From: Massilia phosphatilytica
GTDB lineage: Bacteria > Pseudomonadota > Gammaproteobacteria > Burkholderiales > Burkholderiaceae_D
NCBI RefSeq assembly: GCF_002968015.1
Contig: NZ_PUIP01000020.1
Location: 1-64,000 of the forward strand
DNA: 64,000 nt
Direction: 5' to 3'
The translations under genes were made by a program, and so were the position numbers. The notes beneath the pieces were generated by a model. The model was not told the DNA's origin, did not search any database, and saw only the letters and a list, made by a program, of their open reading frames with translations. Position 1 is the first letter of the stretch. Each line of letters opens with the position of its first letter. Below are positions 42,496 to 51,398 of this stretch, piece by piece.

Positions 42496-43395
42496 TCAGC
42501 CCTGGCGCCGTGCCAGTTGGGCGATGACGTGCTCCAGCGGCGTCGTTCCCGCCCATGCGACGGCGCCGGGATCGCTCCCGATGTCGATATGCGGACCATT
42601 GAGGCCGCGCGTCATCTCGGTAAAACCGGCGAGTGCGGCCTGCGAGAACCCGGCATCCGCCAGCGCGTCGGGCCATTGTGCTTCCGGCAGCACCGCGACG
42701 TCGACAGGCGTCCCGAGCGTCGCTGCAAGGCTGGCGGCGACGTCGTTCGGCGCGTAGTCTTCGGGACCCGCGAGGGTGACGATACGGTTCCCCGTCCATG
42801 CTTGCTGCAGCAAGGCTGCCGCGGCGCTGCCGACGTCCGTGGTGGCGACCATCGGGAGCGCGCGCTGTGGCGGCGCCAGGAACGTCGGCAGGGTGCCGGT
42901 GCGCACGGCGTGTCCGACCATGGGCATCCAGTTTTCCATGAAATAGGCCGCGCGCAGGAAGGTGGCAGGCACGCCCGATTCTCCCAGGCGCTGCTCGAAC
43001 ATGCGGTTCATCCCGATCCATCCCGTGCCGTTCTCGCGGTCGGCGCCCACCGAGGACAGGGCCACGAGCCTCGGCACCCGCGCCGCAACGGCCGCGCGCG
43101 CCGTGGTGCGGGCAATCAGGTCGGCCCGCTCGAACAGGTTGTCGAGGTTGTACTGTTGAGGACTGACGACATAGGCGCCCTGGACGCCGGTGAGCGCCCT
43201 GGTCGTCGAGGCCGGATCCGTCAGGTCGGCGACCGCGATCTCCGCGCCGCGTTCGGCCCACTGGCGGCCCTGGGCAGGGTCACGCACGACGGCGCGTACA
43301 AGTTGACCCGCGCGCAACAGCGCGTCGGCCGTCGCGGCGCCGGTGCGGCCGGTCACGCCGAACACGGCATAGGGAAGGGAGGAAGCAGCGGTCAT
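42496..43395 (-). CDS. NmrA-family NAD(P)-binding oxidoreductase or regulator-like protein
   Basis: The 299-aa protein is an atypical short-chain dehydrogenase fold. The nucleotide-binding GVTGRTGAATADALL is at residues 13-27, followed by VRAVVRDPAQG and LVALSSVGADRENG. It lacks the YxxxK catalytic pair in the classical place and resembles NmrA/azoreductase-like NAD(P)H sensors and quinone oxidoreductases. ATG 43395 follows AGGAGAA and gives the usual family length. It is divergent from a LysR-type regulator, which commonly controls such a neighbour. Confidence 0.88.
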   Translation of the reverse strand: MTAASSLPYAVFGVTGRTGAATADALLRAGQLVRAVVRDPAQGRQWAERGAEIAVADLTDPASTTRALTGVQGAYVVSPQQYNLDNLFERADLIARTTARAAVAARVPRLVALSSVGADRENGTGWIGMNRMFEQRLGESGVPATFLRAAYFMENWMPMVGHAVRTGTLPTFLAPPQRALPMVATTDVGSAAAALLQQAWTGNRIVTLAGPEDYAPNDVAASLAATLGTPVDVAVLPEAQWPDALADAGFSQAALAGFTEMTRGLNGPHIDIGSDPGAVAWAGTTPLEHVIAQLARRQG

Positions 43396-43427
43396 GGAAA
43401 TTCTCCTGTCAAGTTGAACTGGAAGCG

Positions 43428-43467
43428 TGCATGATTGCGCGACATGCATCAATGACATGAAAGTCAT
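43428..43467. promoter_or_regulatory. Two dyads in the NmrA-LysR divergent region
   Basis: TGCATG-N9-CATGCA (43428-43448) and ATGAC-N6-GTCAT (43452-43467) lie side by side between the two start codons. Adjacent recognition and activation dyads are the usual layout for LysR regulators at divergent promoters. The second dyad covers an in-frame ATG at 43457, arguing for the later start at 43475. Confidence 0.5.
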
Positions 43468-43474
43468 ATCCAAA

Positions 43475-44386
43475 ATGCGTCAAGTGGATTTGTCCGGGGT
43501 CGACCTCAACCTGTTGAAACTGTTCGAAGCGCTCGTGCGGGAGCGCAGCGTCACCCGGGCGGGCCTGCGCCTGGGCTTGAGCCAGCCGGCCGCCAGCCGC
43601 GCGCTGGCACGGCTGCGCACGATGCTGGGCGATCGCCTTGTCGTCCGCGGCAAGGCCGGGCTGGAACTGACGCCACGCGGCGGCGCCCTGGCGGAGCGCG
43701 TGACGCGGTTGCTGGACGACGCCCGGGGTATCGTCGCGCCCGCCGTCTTCGAGCCTGCTTCCGCGACGGGGCGGATCACGATCGCCGCGCACGATCACCT
43801 GAGCCTGGTGGTCCTGGCCGGCCTGATCGCCCGTTTCGAGCAACGCGCGCCCGCGCTCAGCCTCCACATCGCCCAACCCGCCGGGGACAACGTGCGGCTC
43901 GTCGAGGAGGGTGGCGCGGACCTGGCACTGGGCATGTTCGGAAGCCTGCCGGGCAGCCTTCATCGGCGCAGCCTGTATGCCGACCGCTTCGTGTGCGTGG
44001 TTAGATCCGGTCACCCCGGCGTGGCCGGTGGACTCGGCCTGGAACAATATGTCGCCCTGCGCCACGTGACCGTGACGATTTCCGGTGTGGGGGAGAGTCC
44101 GGTCGACGTCGCGCTTTCGGCACTGGGGCTCACGCGCCACGTCGCGCTGCGCGTTCCGCACTTCATCGCCGGTGCGATGCTTGTGGCGGAGAGCGACATG
44201 ATTCTCACGCTGCCAGGCCGCCTGGCGCGCCGGCTCGCGGACACGCTCCCGCTGACGCTGCTGGAGTTGCCGCTCCAGGTCGCGCCCCTGGCGCCGGCCA
44301 TGATCTGGCATGAGCGCGTCCACGGCGACCCTGCCCATATTTGGGTCAGGCAACAACTTGTCGACATCGTGGCGTCGTTCGTGTAG
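43475..44386 (+). CDS. LysR-family transcriptional regulator
   Basis: The 303-aa protein has an N-terminal winged helix-turn-helix (DLNLLKLFEALVRERSVTRAGLRL, then SQPAASRALARLR and VRGKAGLELTPRG). A periplasmic-binding-protein-like effector domain follows from about residue 95. ATG 43475 is chosen because the earlier ATGs (43427, 43457) lie within the dyad region and have no ribosome-binding site; 43475 itself has only a weak one. It probably regulates the divergent NmrA-type gene. The effector is unknown. Its stop codon overlaps the operator-like palindrome that precedes the GH97 gene. Confidence 0.92.
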   Translation: MRQVDLSGVDLNLLKLFEALVRERSVTRAGLRLGLSQPAASRALARLRTMLGDRLVVRGKAGLELTPRGGALAERVTRLLDDARGIVAPAVFEPASATGRITIAAHDHLSLVVLAGLIARFEQRAPALSLHIAQPAGDNVRLVEEGGADLALGMFGSLPGSLHRRSLYADRFVCVVRSGHPGVAGGLGLEQYVALRHVTVTISGVGESPVDVALSALGLTRHVALRVPHFIAGAMLVAESDMILTLPGRLARRLADTLPLTLLELPLQVAPLAPAMIWHERVHGDPAHIWVRQQLVDIVASFV

Positions 44387-44395
44387 TAATATTAC
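44383..44395. promoter_or_regulatory. Candidate operator GTAGTAATATTAC upstream of the GH97 gene
   Basis: A 13-bp near-palindrome, followed by ACATTT-C-CAT, lies 54 bp before the GH97 ATG. Sequence and distance match the site at 2773-2785 before the GH13-like gene. It overlaps the stop codon of the LysR gene. Confidence 0.5.
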
Positions 44396-44449
44396 ATTTC
44401 CATCATTCGGCCGGGCTGCCTTCGCGCCCGGCTCCACGGGAGTGTCAAG

Positions 44450-46492
44450 ATGCGTGTCCGTCCCCTCGCGCTCGCCGCGATGTTTCTAAGCTACATGGCG
44501 GCCCCAGCCGCCTGGGCACAAACCGTCGTGGCCACGGCCAGCTCGCCGGGGGGCGTGTTGACCGTCGACGTCCAGCTCGACGGCATGGGCAAGCTGGCCT
44601 ACGAGGTCAAGCGCAAGGGCAAGGAAATCATCGCCCCGTCGCGCCTCGGCTTCAACCTCGCCAACGCGCCCAAGCTGGACGGCGGGTTTACCCTGAAGGA
44701 CAAGCGCATTGGCGAGCATGACGATACGTGGGAACAGCCGTGGGGCGAGCGCCGCTACGTGCGCAACCACTACCGCGAACTGCGCGTCGACGTCGAGCAG
44801 AAGAACCGCGCGGGCCGCCGGCTCGCCATCGTCTTCCGCATCTACGACGACGGCATCGGCTTTCGCTACGAATTCCCCGACCAGCCGGCGTTGCGCGACG
44901 TCGCCATCACGGACGAGCTGACGGAATTCGCCGTCGCCCGGCCCGCGACGGCGTGGTGGATCCCGGCCGGCGAGTTGTCCGGCCTCGAACAGGTCGTCGA
45001 GAAGGCGCCGCTCAAGGAGATCGGCACGGCCAATACGCCGCTCACGCTCCGCCTGGACGACGGCACGCATATCGCCCTCCACGAAGCCGCGCTCGTGGAC
45101 TACGCGACGATGTGGGTTCGCAAGGTGGAAGGCCAGAAGCTGCGCGCGCAACTTGCGCCGTCGGCGACCGGGCCGGCCGTCGTACGCCACGGCGCGTTCA
45201 CGACACCGTGGCGCACCTTGCGCATCGCGGACGACGCACCCGGCCTCTACATGTCGGACCTGGAACTGAATCTGAACGAGCCGAATAAACTGGGCGACGT
45301 GTCGTGGGTGCACTCGTCGAAATTCGTCGGCGTCTGGTGGGAAATGCACCTGAACAAAGGGACGTGGAACGCGGGGCCGAAGCACGCCGCGAACACGGCG
45401 AACGTCAAGCGCTACATCGACTTCGCCGCCGCCAACGGCTTCCGCGGCGTGCTGGTGGAAGGCTGGAACCGCGGCTGGGAAAGCGACTGGGGCCATGGCG
45501 GCGCCGACTTCAGTTTTACCCTGTCTTACCCCGACTTCGACCTGCCGGCGCTTGCCGCATACGCGAAAGAGAAGGGTGTGCGCCTGATCGGCCACCACGA
45601 GACGGGCGGCAATGTCGCGGCCTACGAAAAGCAGATGGATGCGGCCTACAAGCTGTATGCGAAGCTGGGCGTGGACAGCGTCAAATCGGGCTATGTGCAC
45701 GAAGCGGGGACGATGCAGTTCGCCGGCCCGGACGGCAGGATCCATTACGGGAACTACGATGGGCAGGAAGGCGTGCGCCATTTCGTGAAGGCCGTGACGG
45801 AGGCGGCGCGCTACCGCATCGCCATCGACACGCACGAACCGGTCAAGGACACGGGCCTGCGCAGGACTTACCCGAACTGGCTCGCACGCGAGGGCGCACG
45901 GGGCGTCGAGTACAACGCATGGGGCGAGCCGCCGAACAGCGCCGACCACGAAGCGAAGCTCGTGTTCACGCGCATGCTGAGCGGCCCGATGGATTACACG
46001 CCCGGCGTGTTGAGCCTCGTCGGCGCGGGCGGCAAGACCTTCAACTCCACGCAGGCCAAGCAGCTCGCGAACTATGTCGTCATCTATTCGCCGATCGCGA
46101 TGGCAGCCGACCTGCCGGAGAACTATGCGAAGTATCCGGCCGCCTTCCAATTCATCCGCGACGTACCGACCGACTGGGCCGACACGCGCGTGCTGAACGG
46201 CGCCGTGGGCGAGTACGCGACCATCGCGCGCAAGGACCGCCGCTCGGATGCCTGGTACGTCGGCGCCATCACGGACGGCACGGCGCGTACGGTGGCCGTC
46301 CCGCTGGCCTTCCTCGATCCGGGCAAGCAATACGTGGCGGAGATCTACCGCGATGGCGAACAGGCCGATTACCGCAACGAGCACCGGTTCGATCTTGTGA
46401 GGGAGACAAAGACCGTGACGGCGCAGGACAAGCTGGACGTGCGGCTGGCGCCGGGCGGCGGGCTGGCCATGCGGATCGTGCCGAAGCGGTGA
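44450..46492 (+). CDS. Secreted glycoside hydrolase family 97 (SusB-like alpha-glucosidase)
   Basis: The 680-aa enzyme has a signal peptide (LALAAMFLSYMAAPAAWAQ) and acts in the periplasm on alpha-glucosides. The N-terminal beta-sandwich spans about residues 25-285. The TIM barrel (about 290-580) contains VEGWNRGWESDWG, IGHHETGG, DSVKSGYVHEAG, DTHEPV and GPMDYTPGVLSL. A C-terminal beta domain follows. The glutamates in HHETGG, THEPV and the EYNAW/DHEA region correspond to the inverting SusB type. The Asp nucleophile of retaining GH97 enzymes is not obvious at its usual place. It is monocistronic, with an operator-like site upstream that is shared with the GH13-like gene. Confidence 0.9.
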   Translation: MRVRPLALAAMFLSYMAAPAAWAQTVVATASSPGGVLTVDVQLDGMGKLAYEVKRKGKEIIAPSRLGFNLANAPKLDGGFTLKDKRIGEHDDTWEQPWGERRYVRNHYRELRVDVEQKNRAGRRLAIVFRIYDDGIGFRYEFPDQPALRDVAITDELTEFAVARPATAWWIPAGELSGLEQVVEKAPLKEIGTANTPLTLRLDDGTHIALHEAALVDYATMWVRKVEGQKLRAQLAPSATGPAVVRHGAFTTPWRTLRIADDAPGLYMSDLELNLNEPNKLGDVSWVHSSKFVGVWWEMHLNKGTWNAGPKHAANTANVKRYIDFAAANGFRGVLVEGWNRGWESDWGHGGADFSFTLSYPDFDLPALAAYAKEKGVRLIGHHETGGNVAAYEKQMDAAYKLYAKLGVDSVKSGYVHEAGTMQFAGPDGRIHYGNYDGQEGVRHFVKAVTEAARYRIAIDTHEPVKDTGLRRTYPNWLAREGARGVEYNAWGEPPNSADHEAKLVFTRMLSGPMDYTPGVLSLVGAGGKTFNSTQAKQLANYVVIYSPIAMAADLPENYAKYPAAFQFIRDVPTDWADTRVLNGAVGEYATIARKDRRSDAWYVGAITDGTARTVAVPLAFLDPGKQYVAEIYRDGEQADYRNEHRFDLVRETKTVTAQDKLDVRLAPGGGLAMRIVPKR

Positions 46493-46538
46493 TCTTTCGA
46501 TAGCCTGCGAGGGCGCCGTTCGTGGGATGATCGCGTCC

Positions 46539-47534
46539 ATGAACAAACGCTTACTCGCATTCTTCGGCGGCATCCTGCTCGCCGCCTCGGCGGGCCACGC
46601 CGCGCCCGCCGTGCAGCAAGAGCCGCTGGAACTGGGCAAAGCCGCCGCCACGCGCTTCACGCTGCACCGCGACGGCGCGCCGGACGTCCGCTACGTCATC
46701 TCGCAACCCGCGCACAAGGCGCCGCTCGTGCTGTTCGTGCAGAGTTCGGGCTGCACGCCACCCTTCGTCGGGCTGGGCACGCCGAACCGTTATTCGACCG
46801 TCTTTAACTTCGTGCCGCTGGCGCAGCGGGGCGACTACGCCGTGATGGTGGTCGACAAGCCCAATCAACCGGACGCGCCGCCGCAAAGCCAGCCTGGCGT
46901 GGCGACGGCATGCCCGGCCGCGTTCAACGCGTATTTTTCCTATGACACCTGGCTGGACACGCTGCGCGGCGCGCTGCGCCACGCGCTGGCGCTGCCGTGG
47001 GTCGACGGCAGCCGCGTGCTGGTGTTCGGCGTGTCGGAAGGCGCGGTGATGGCCGCAGGCCTGGCGCGTGCGCTGCCGGAGGTGACGCACGTCGCGCTGA
47101 TCGGCGGCACCGGTACGAGCCAGCTGTTCGACTTCGCCGCCAATGCCTATCGCGCCGGGACCAGCGACGACGACACGCTGGCGCGCCTGCGCGACATCGA
47201 CGCGACCGTCGACGCGATCAACGCGGACCCGCGCAGCACCGGCAAGTTCGCGTGGGGCCACACGTACCTGCGCTGGAGTACCTTCTTCACGCAGGCGCCC
47301 GGCGAGAACCTCGTCCAGTCGAAAGCGCGCGTCTGGCTGGCCAGCGGCATGCGGGACGACAGCGTGCCGGTCCTGTCGACCGAGGTCGCGTACGCGCGCC
47401 TGCGCGCTCTCGGGCGCGACGTCACGTTCCGGCGCGTGCCGCGCGCCGGCCACAACCTGATGGCGGAAGGGGGCACGATGGCGGACGTGCAGAAGGAATA
47501 CGACGCCATCATGGTGTGGTTCGAGCGCCGCTGA
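46539..47534 (+). CDS. Secreted alpha/beta hydrolase
   Basis: The 331-aa product has a signal peptide (LLAFFGGILLAASAGHAA). Alpha/beta-hydrolase landmarks are LVLFVQSSGC, the nucleophile elbow GVSEGA, the acid in ASGMRDDSVPV and the His in RAGHNLMAEGG. Between the strands lies a long insertion (VVDKPNQPDAPPQSQP). ATG 46539 is chosen because the signal peptide begins there. It starts 46 bp after the GH97 stop and could be read from the same transcript, but the substrate is unknown. Confidence 0.85.
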   Translation: MNKRLLAFFGGILLAASAGHAAPAVQQEPLELGKAAATRFTLHRDGAPDVRYVISQPAHKAPLVLFVQSSGCTPPFVGLGTPNRYSTVFNFVPLAQRGDYAVMVVDKPNQPDAPPQSQPGVATACPAAFNAYFSYDTWLDTLRGALRHALALPWVDGSRVLVFGVSEGAVMAAGLARALPEVTHVALIGGTGTSQLFDFAANAYRAGTSDDDTLARLRDIDATVDAINADPRSTGKFAWGHTYLRWSTFFTQAPGENLVQSKARVWLASGMRDDSVPVLSTEVAYARLRALGRDVTFRRVPRAGHNLMAEGGTMADVQKEYDAIMVWFERR

Positions 47535-47546
47535 ACCGCCGGCAGC

Positions 47547-48029
47547 TTACTGCTGCAGCGCCTTCTCGATATCGCTCGCAATGTCTTCCGGCTTGGTCTG
47601 CGGCGCATAGCGATGCAGCACGGTGCCGTCGCGGCCGACGAGGAACTTGGTGAAGTTCCACTTGATGCCTTCGGTGCCCAGCACGCCCGGTGCCGCGTTC
47701 TTCAGGTACTTCCACAGCGGGTGGGCGCTGTCGCCGTTGACGTCGACCTTGGCGAACATCGGGAACGAGACGCCGTAGTTCTTTTCGCAGAACGCACCGA
47801 TCTCGTCCTCGCTGCCCGGTTCCTGGCTGCCGAACTGGTTGCAGGGGAAACCCAGCACGTCCAGGCCGCGCGGGTGCAGTTCGCGGTACAGGGTTTCCAG
47901 GCCCTGGTATTGCGGCGTGAAGCCGCATTTGCTGGCGGTGTTGACGATCAGGAGGACCTTGCCGCGGTACTGGGCCAGGTCGACGGGTTTGCCGGCGAGG
48001 GAAGTGGCCTGGAAGTCGAACACGTTCAT
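47547..48029 (-). CDS. Glutathione peroxidase family protein
   Basis: The 160-aa thioredoxin-fold peroxidase reduces hydroperoxides, usually with thioredoxin in bacteria. The peroxidatic Cys35 lies in TASKCGFTPQ, the tetrad Gln in NQFGSQEPG, and Trp-Asn in KWNFTKFLV. A second cysteine in the FPCNQ loop is common to the family; EIGAFC may hold the resolving Cys. ATG 48029 gives standard length. It is convergent with the alpha/beta hydrolase gene and divergent from the small membrane gene at 48091. Confidence 0.95.
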   Translation of the reverse strand: MNVFDFQATSLAGKPVDLAQYRGKVLLIVNTASKCGFTPQYQGLETLYRELHPRGLDVLGFPCNQFGSQEPGSEDEIGAFCEKNYGVSFPMFAKVDVNGDSAHPLWKYLKNAAPGVLGTEGIKWNFTKFLVGRDGTVLHRYAPQTKPEDIASDIEKALQQ

Positions 48030-48090
48030 CGGAGTCTCCGGTAAGCTTGCGTTGATTTGAAGGAAACAGTGTAAGGCAAAGGAGGGCAGG

Positions 48091-48522
48091 ATGCAGACGA
48101 CCGTGAACATTCCCCTGGCCGCCGGCGCGCTGCTCAGCGCCGTCGCCGCCGTGCTCCACCTGGGCATCATCGTGGGCGGCCCCGCGTGGTACCGCTTCTT
48201 CGGCGCGGGCGAACGGTACGCGCGCGCGGCCGCGGAGGGTCGGTGGTACCCGGCCGTCGTCACGCTGGGGATCGCCGTCGTGCTGTTCACGTGGTCGACG
48301 TATGCGCTGGCGGGGGCGGGCGTCATCGGCCCGTTGCCGCTGCTGAAGGCCGCGCTCGTGGCCATCACGGCCGTCTACCTCGTGCGCGGGGTGGCGTTCG
48401 CACCGCTCGTTCTCGCCAGGGGCGGCACGATCACGCCGTTCGTCGTGTGGAGTTCGCTGATCTGTTTCGGCTACGGGATGGTGCACCTCGTCGGCCTCGT
48501 GCAGCGCTGGACGGTGCTGTAG
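48091..48522 (+). CDS. Four-span membrane protein, function unknown
   Basis: The 143-aa product has four hydrophobic segments (AAGALLSAVAAVLHLGIIVGG, AVVTLGIAVVLFTWSTYALAG, LLKAALVAITAVYLVRGVAF, VVWSSLICFGYGMVHLVGL). The motif AWYRFFGAGERYARAAAEG lies between the first two. GGAGGGCAGG precedes the ATG. It resembles small uncharacterised inner-membrane proteins of proteobacteria; no function is assigned. Confidence 0.8.
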   Translation: MQTTVNIPLAAGALLSAVAAVLHLGIIVGGPAWYRFFGAGERYARAAAEGRWYPAVVTLGIAVVLFTWSTYALAGAGVIGPLPLLKAALVAITAVYLVRGVAFAPLVLARGGTITPFVVWSSLICFGYGMVHLVGLVQRWTVL

Positions 48523-48530
48523 CGCCATGA

Positions 48531-48555
48531 AAAACGCCCTGCACGAGGCAGGGCG
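48531..48555 (-). terminator. Rho-independent terminator of the TonB-dependent receptor gene
   Basis: Arms CGCCCTGC (48535-48542) and GCAGGGCG (48548-48555) with a 5-base loop are followed on the minus strand by a TTTT tract. A second hairpin closer to the stop codon is annotated separately. Confidence 0.75.
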
Positions 48556-48562
48556 GCAAAGA

Positions 48563-48585
48563 CTCGCCCGGACAGGCCGGGCGAG
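48563..48585 (-). terminator. Second hairpin downstream of the TonB-dependent receptor gene
   Basis: Perfect 9-bp arms CTCGCCCGG and CCGGGCGAG with a 5-base loop, 49 bp after the receptor stop. There is no T-tract, so it may protect the mRNA 3' end or reinforce the following terminator. Confidence 0.5.
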
Positions 48586-48633
48586 CCGGGAGACGTCCGG
48601 AGCGGCGGCCCCGGCGTATCGATCGAGAGCCGG

Positions 48634-51279
48634 TCAGTGCTTCCAGTTCAGCGACAGGCCGATGGTGCGGTCGTAGCGGCGGGTGTCGCGCGGGTAGAGG
48701 CTCTGGTCATTCCAGTAGTCCACGTACTTGTAGTTCAGCAGGTTCGTGCCGGTCAGGGTGATCGACAGGTCCGGCGTGATCTTGTAGCTGAGCGAGCCAT
48801 CCAGGGTCGACATCGGCGCCGCGATCAGGTCCATTGCCGGCGTCGTGCCCGCATTGCTCGGGCGATCGTTGTAGACCTGCACGAACTTCGAACGCCAGTT
48901 GTACGCGAGGCGGGCCGACACGCCGTATTTCTCGTACAGGGCGACCACGTTGTAGGCGTTCTTCGACAGGCCCGGGAAGGTCTTGCTTTCCACCGAGGCG
49001 CCGCCCGATTCCGTCACGCCGCCTTCCATGTACGTGTAGTTGGCTTCGACGCCGAAGCCGTTCAGGAAGCCCGGCAGCTTGTCGAAGAACTGGCGGTACG
49101 TGAACTCCAGGCCCTGCAGGTGGCCCTTGTCCGTGTTGAACGGACGGGTGGTGTCGTACTTCACGCCCTGGTAAGTCTCCGGCACGACCTTGTTCAGGAT
49201 GTAGCCGTCGAAGTTGTGGCGGAACGCGGCCACGCTGGCCATGCCGGTCGGCGCGAAATACCATTCCAGCGACGTATCGAAGTTCTGGCCCGTGACCGGT
49301 TTGAGGTTCGGGTTGCCGCCCGATGCCGTCGCCAGCACGGTCGAGCCGTTCGAGTTCACGTACGCGGTGCCCGGGTTCAGCTGGGCGAAGTCCGGACGGG
49401 CCAGCGTCTTGCCGTAGGCGAAGCGGGCCAGCACGTCCTGGCGCAGGTGCGCGGTGAAGTTGGCGCTGGGCAGCACGTCGGTCTGGCTGGTGCTCACCGG
49501 CGTGTCGACGTAGTTGCCGTTCACGAGGCTCTTGCCGGTCAGGTCGGAGTCGGTCTTGGTGACGCGCACGCCCAGCACGCCGTCCACCGGCACGGCGCCG
49601 ACGTCGAAGCCGACCTTGGATTTCAGGTAGACCGCGTAGTTCTTCTCGGTCTCCTTGAAGAACGAGCCCGGATCCATCGCCTTCGCGGCGGCGCTGCCGG
49701 TGACGGCCTGGCGGATGGCGCCCGTGCTGTCGAGCAGGAAGCTGGCGCACGGCGTGTACCAGTTCTGCGTGCCGTAGTTGACGGACGTCGACGGCACGGT
49801 GCAGGTCATGGCCGGCAGCGTCGAGGCCTTCACGTTGGCAGGTGCGCCCACGCTGCCCTCGAACGACTTGATCGACTCGGCCGAACGGTTCGAGGCGCGT
49901 ACGCCGGCGGTGAATTCCTTGAAGAAGCCGTCGCTCTCTGGGACATAGGTTGCGTCGGCGCGGAAGTCGGTGGAGCTGCCTTTGTCCTTGCCGTAGCGGT
50001 CGAACAGCTGCAGCAGGTTGCTGTTGGCCGGGTCGGCCATGTTGATGCCGCCGTAGCGCATGAACGACGAGCCGTCGACGTTGGTCTTCACGTACACGTC
50101 GGGCACGTTGATCAGCACGTCGAGGATCGGGTTGCGCCAGTCGTAGCGCGACGTGGTCTGCGCGATCTCGGAGTTCAATCGCAGGCTCGGGGTCACGTTC
50201 CAGCGGCCGCCGATGGCGTATTGCGACGTGCGGTTCTCGGACTGGCGTGCCTGGGTCGACAGGATCGTGTTGGCGTTCTTCGACGTCAGCACGTCCAGCT
50301 GGTCGGTTCCCGGGATCTTGGTGGCCGTGATCCCGGCGCCGTCCGCCCACCAAGGCAGGCCGACGAAGAAGTCGGTCTCGTCGCGGTTCTCGTAGCGCGA
50401 GGCCAGGCCTTCGGCGTACAGTTCGACGTCGCGGTTCGGACGGTACTGGAACGCGAAGTTCGCGCCGGTGCGCTTGCGCTGGCCGTGGATGGCTTCGATG
50501 CCGACCAGGTCGGGGCCGGTCAGCTTCGGCAGCAGCCAGTCCTTCTGGATCGGGAACGTGTTGAAGTCGCGCTCTTCCCAGAAGTGGTCCTTGACGTACG
50601 AGACGCCGACGAGGGCGCCGAATTCGCCAGCGTCCGTCTTCCAGCGGTTCGAGTACATCGCGCTGGCTTCCGGATCGGTCTTGCTGGCCTTGTCCTTGTT
50701 GCGCATGCCGACATTGACGGCCGTCGTCTGGCCCTTGAAGTCGAACGGACGGTTCGTGCGCACGTCGATCGCGCCGGCGATGCCGCCTTCAATCAGATCG
50801 GCACCCTGCGACTTGTACACGTCCACGCGCTGCAGCATGGTCGACGGGATGTCGGCCAGCTGGATGTAGCGGCCGGTGGTGGTGAACATCTCGCGGCCGT
50901 TGAGCATCGTGGCGATGCCCGGCAGGCCGCGGATCAGCACCGTGTTCGCTTCACCCGCGTCGCGGCGCACCTGGATGCCGGACACACGGGCGATGGTCTC
51001 GGCCACGTTCGTGTCCGGGAATTTGCCGATGTCGTCCGCGACGATCGAGTCGACGATGTTGTCGGCGTCCTGCTTGATCTTCTGGGCGCTCTGCGCGGCG
51101 CGGCGCACGCCGGTCACGACGACGACACTACCGTCCTTGGCGACATCACCGGTGGCCGCGGCATCCTGGGCCATGGCCGGGACGGCGCCCAGCAGGCCGG
51201 CGGCGGTCAGCGCGAGGACGCTCAGCTTGAGTTGGGGGAGGGACGTATTCCGACGACCCTGCGGGGTACGATTCTGCAT
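48634..51279 (-). CDS. TonB-dependent outer-membrane receptor (Xanthomonas/Caulobacter-type, probable glycan importer)
   Basis: The 881-aa protein has a signal peptide (LSVLALTAAGLLGAVPAMAQ), a plug domain (residues about 55-190) and a 22-strand barrel. The plug shows VVVTGVRRAAQSA, IVADDIGKFPDTNVAETIARVSGIQVRRD, VLIRGLPGIATMLNGREMFT and LIEGGIAGAIDVRT. This is the pattern of the TonB-Xanth-Caul family, which imports oligosaccharides. The C terminus ends in IGLSLNWKH. ATG 51279 is behind AGGAGA. An element similar to the one in the GH31 promoter region lies 94 bp upstream (51373-51398). The ligand is inferred, not shown; no energy-coupling genes are nearby. Confidence 0.92.
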   Translation of the reverse strand: MQNRTPQGRRNTSLPQLKLSVLALTAAGLLGAVPAMAQDAAATGDVAKDGSVVVVTGVRRAAQSAQKIKQDADNIVDSIVADDIGKFPDTNVAETIARVSGIQVRRDAGEANTVLIRGLPGIATMLNGREMFTTTGRYIQLADIPSTMLQRVDVYKSQGADLIEGGIAGAIDVRTNRPFDFKGQTTAVNVGMRNKDKASKTDPEASAMYSNRWKTDAGEFGALVGVSYVKDHFWEERDFNTFPIQKDWLLPKLTGPDLVGIEAIHGQRKRTGANFAFQYRPNRDVELYAEGLASRYENRDETDFFVGLPWWADGAGITATKIPGTDQLDVLTSKNANTILSTQARQSENRTSQYAIGGRWNVTPSLRLNSEIAQTTSRYDWRNPILDVLINVPDVYVKTNVDGSSFMRYGGINMADPANSNLLQLFDRYGKDKGSSTDFRADATYVPESDGFFKEFTAGVRASNRSAESIKSFEGSVGAPANVKASTLPAMTCTVPSTSVNYGTQNWYTPCASFLLDSTGAIRQAVTGSAAAKAMDPGSFFKETEKNYAVYLKSKVGFDVGAVPVDGVLGVRVTKTDSDLTGKSLVNGNYVDTPVSTSQTDVLPSANFTAHLRQDVLARFAYGKTLARPDFAQLNPGTAYVNSNGSTVLATASGGNPNLKPVTGQNFDTSLEWYFAPTGMASVAAFRHNFDGYILNKVVPETYQGVKYDTTRPFNTDKGHLQGLEFTYRQFFDKLPGFLNGFGVEANYTYMEGGVTESGGASVESKTFPGLSKNAYNVVALYEKYGVSARLAYNWRSKFVQVYNDRPSNAGTTPAMDLIAAPMSTLDGSLSYKITPDLSITLTGTNLLNYKYVDYWNDQSLYPRDTRRYDRTIGLSLNWKH

Positions 51280-51372
51280 GTTGTCTCCTGAGAAATTTAT
51301 TGTTATGCCTGGCACGTAAAATCATCTTATGGATGAGAGGCCAGAGCAATCCAATGACTTTTTCCCGGAGTT

Positions 51373-51398
51373 CGATATCGGTTTTTGTATGTATAGCG
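51373..51398. promoter_or_regulatory. CGATATCG-N10-GTATAGCG element upstream of the TonB receptor
   Basis: CGATATCG (51373-51380), the spacer GTTTTTGTAT and GTATAGCG (51391-51398) mirror the element at 63122-63147: same 10-base spacer length, same TTTTTGT core, one perfect and one imperfect half-site (five of eight). It lies in a 248-bp gene-free stretch that is markedly AT-rich. Confidence 0.45.

Noticed and set aside
48637-51291. An 884-codon plus-strand open frame.
   Set aside because: It is antisense to the TonB-dependent receptor, which has a signal peptide, plug and barrel pattern.
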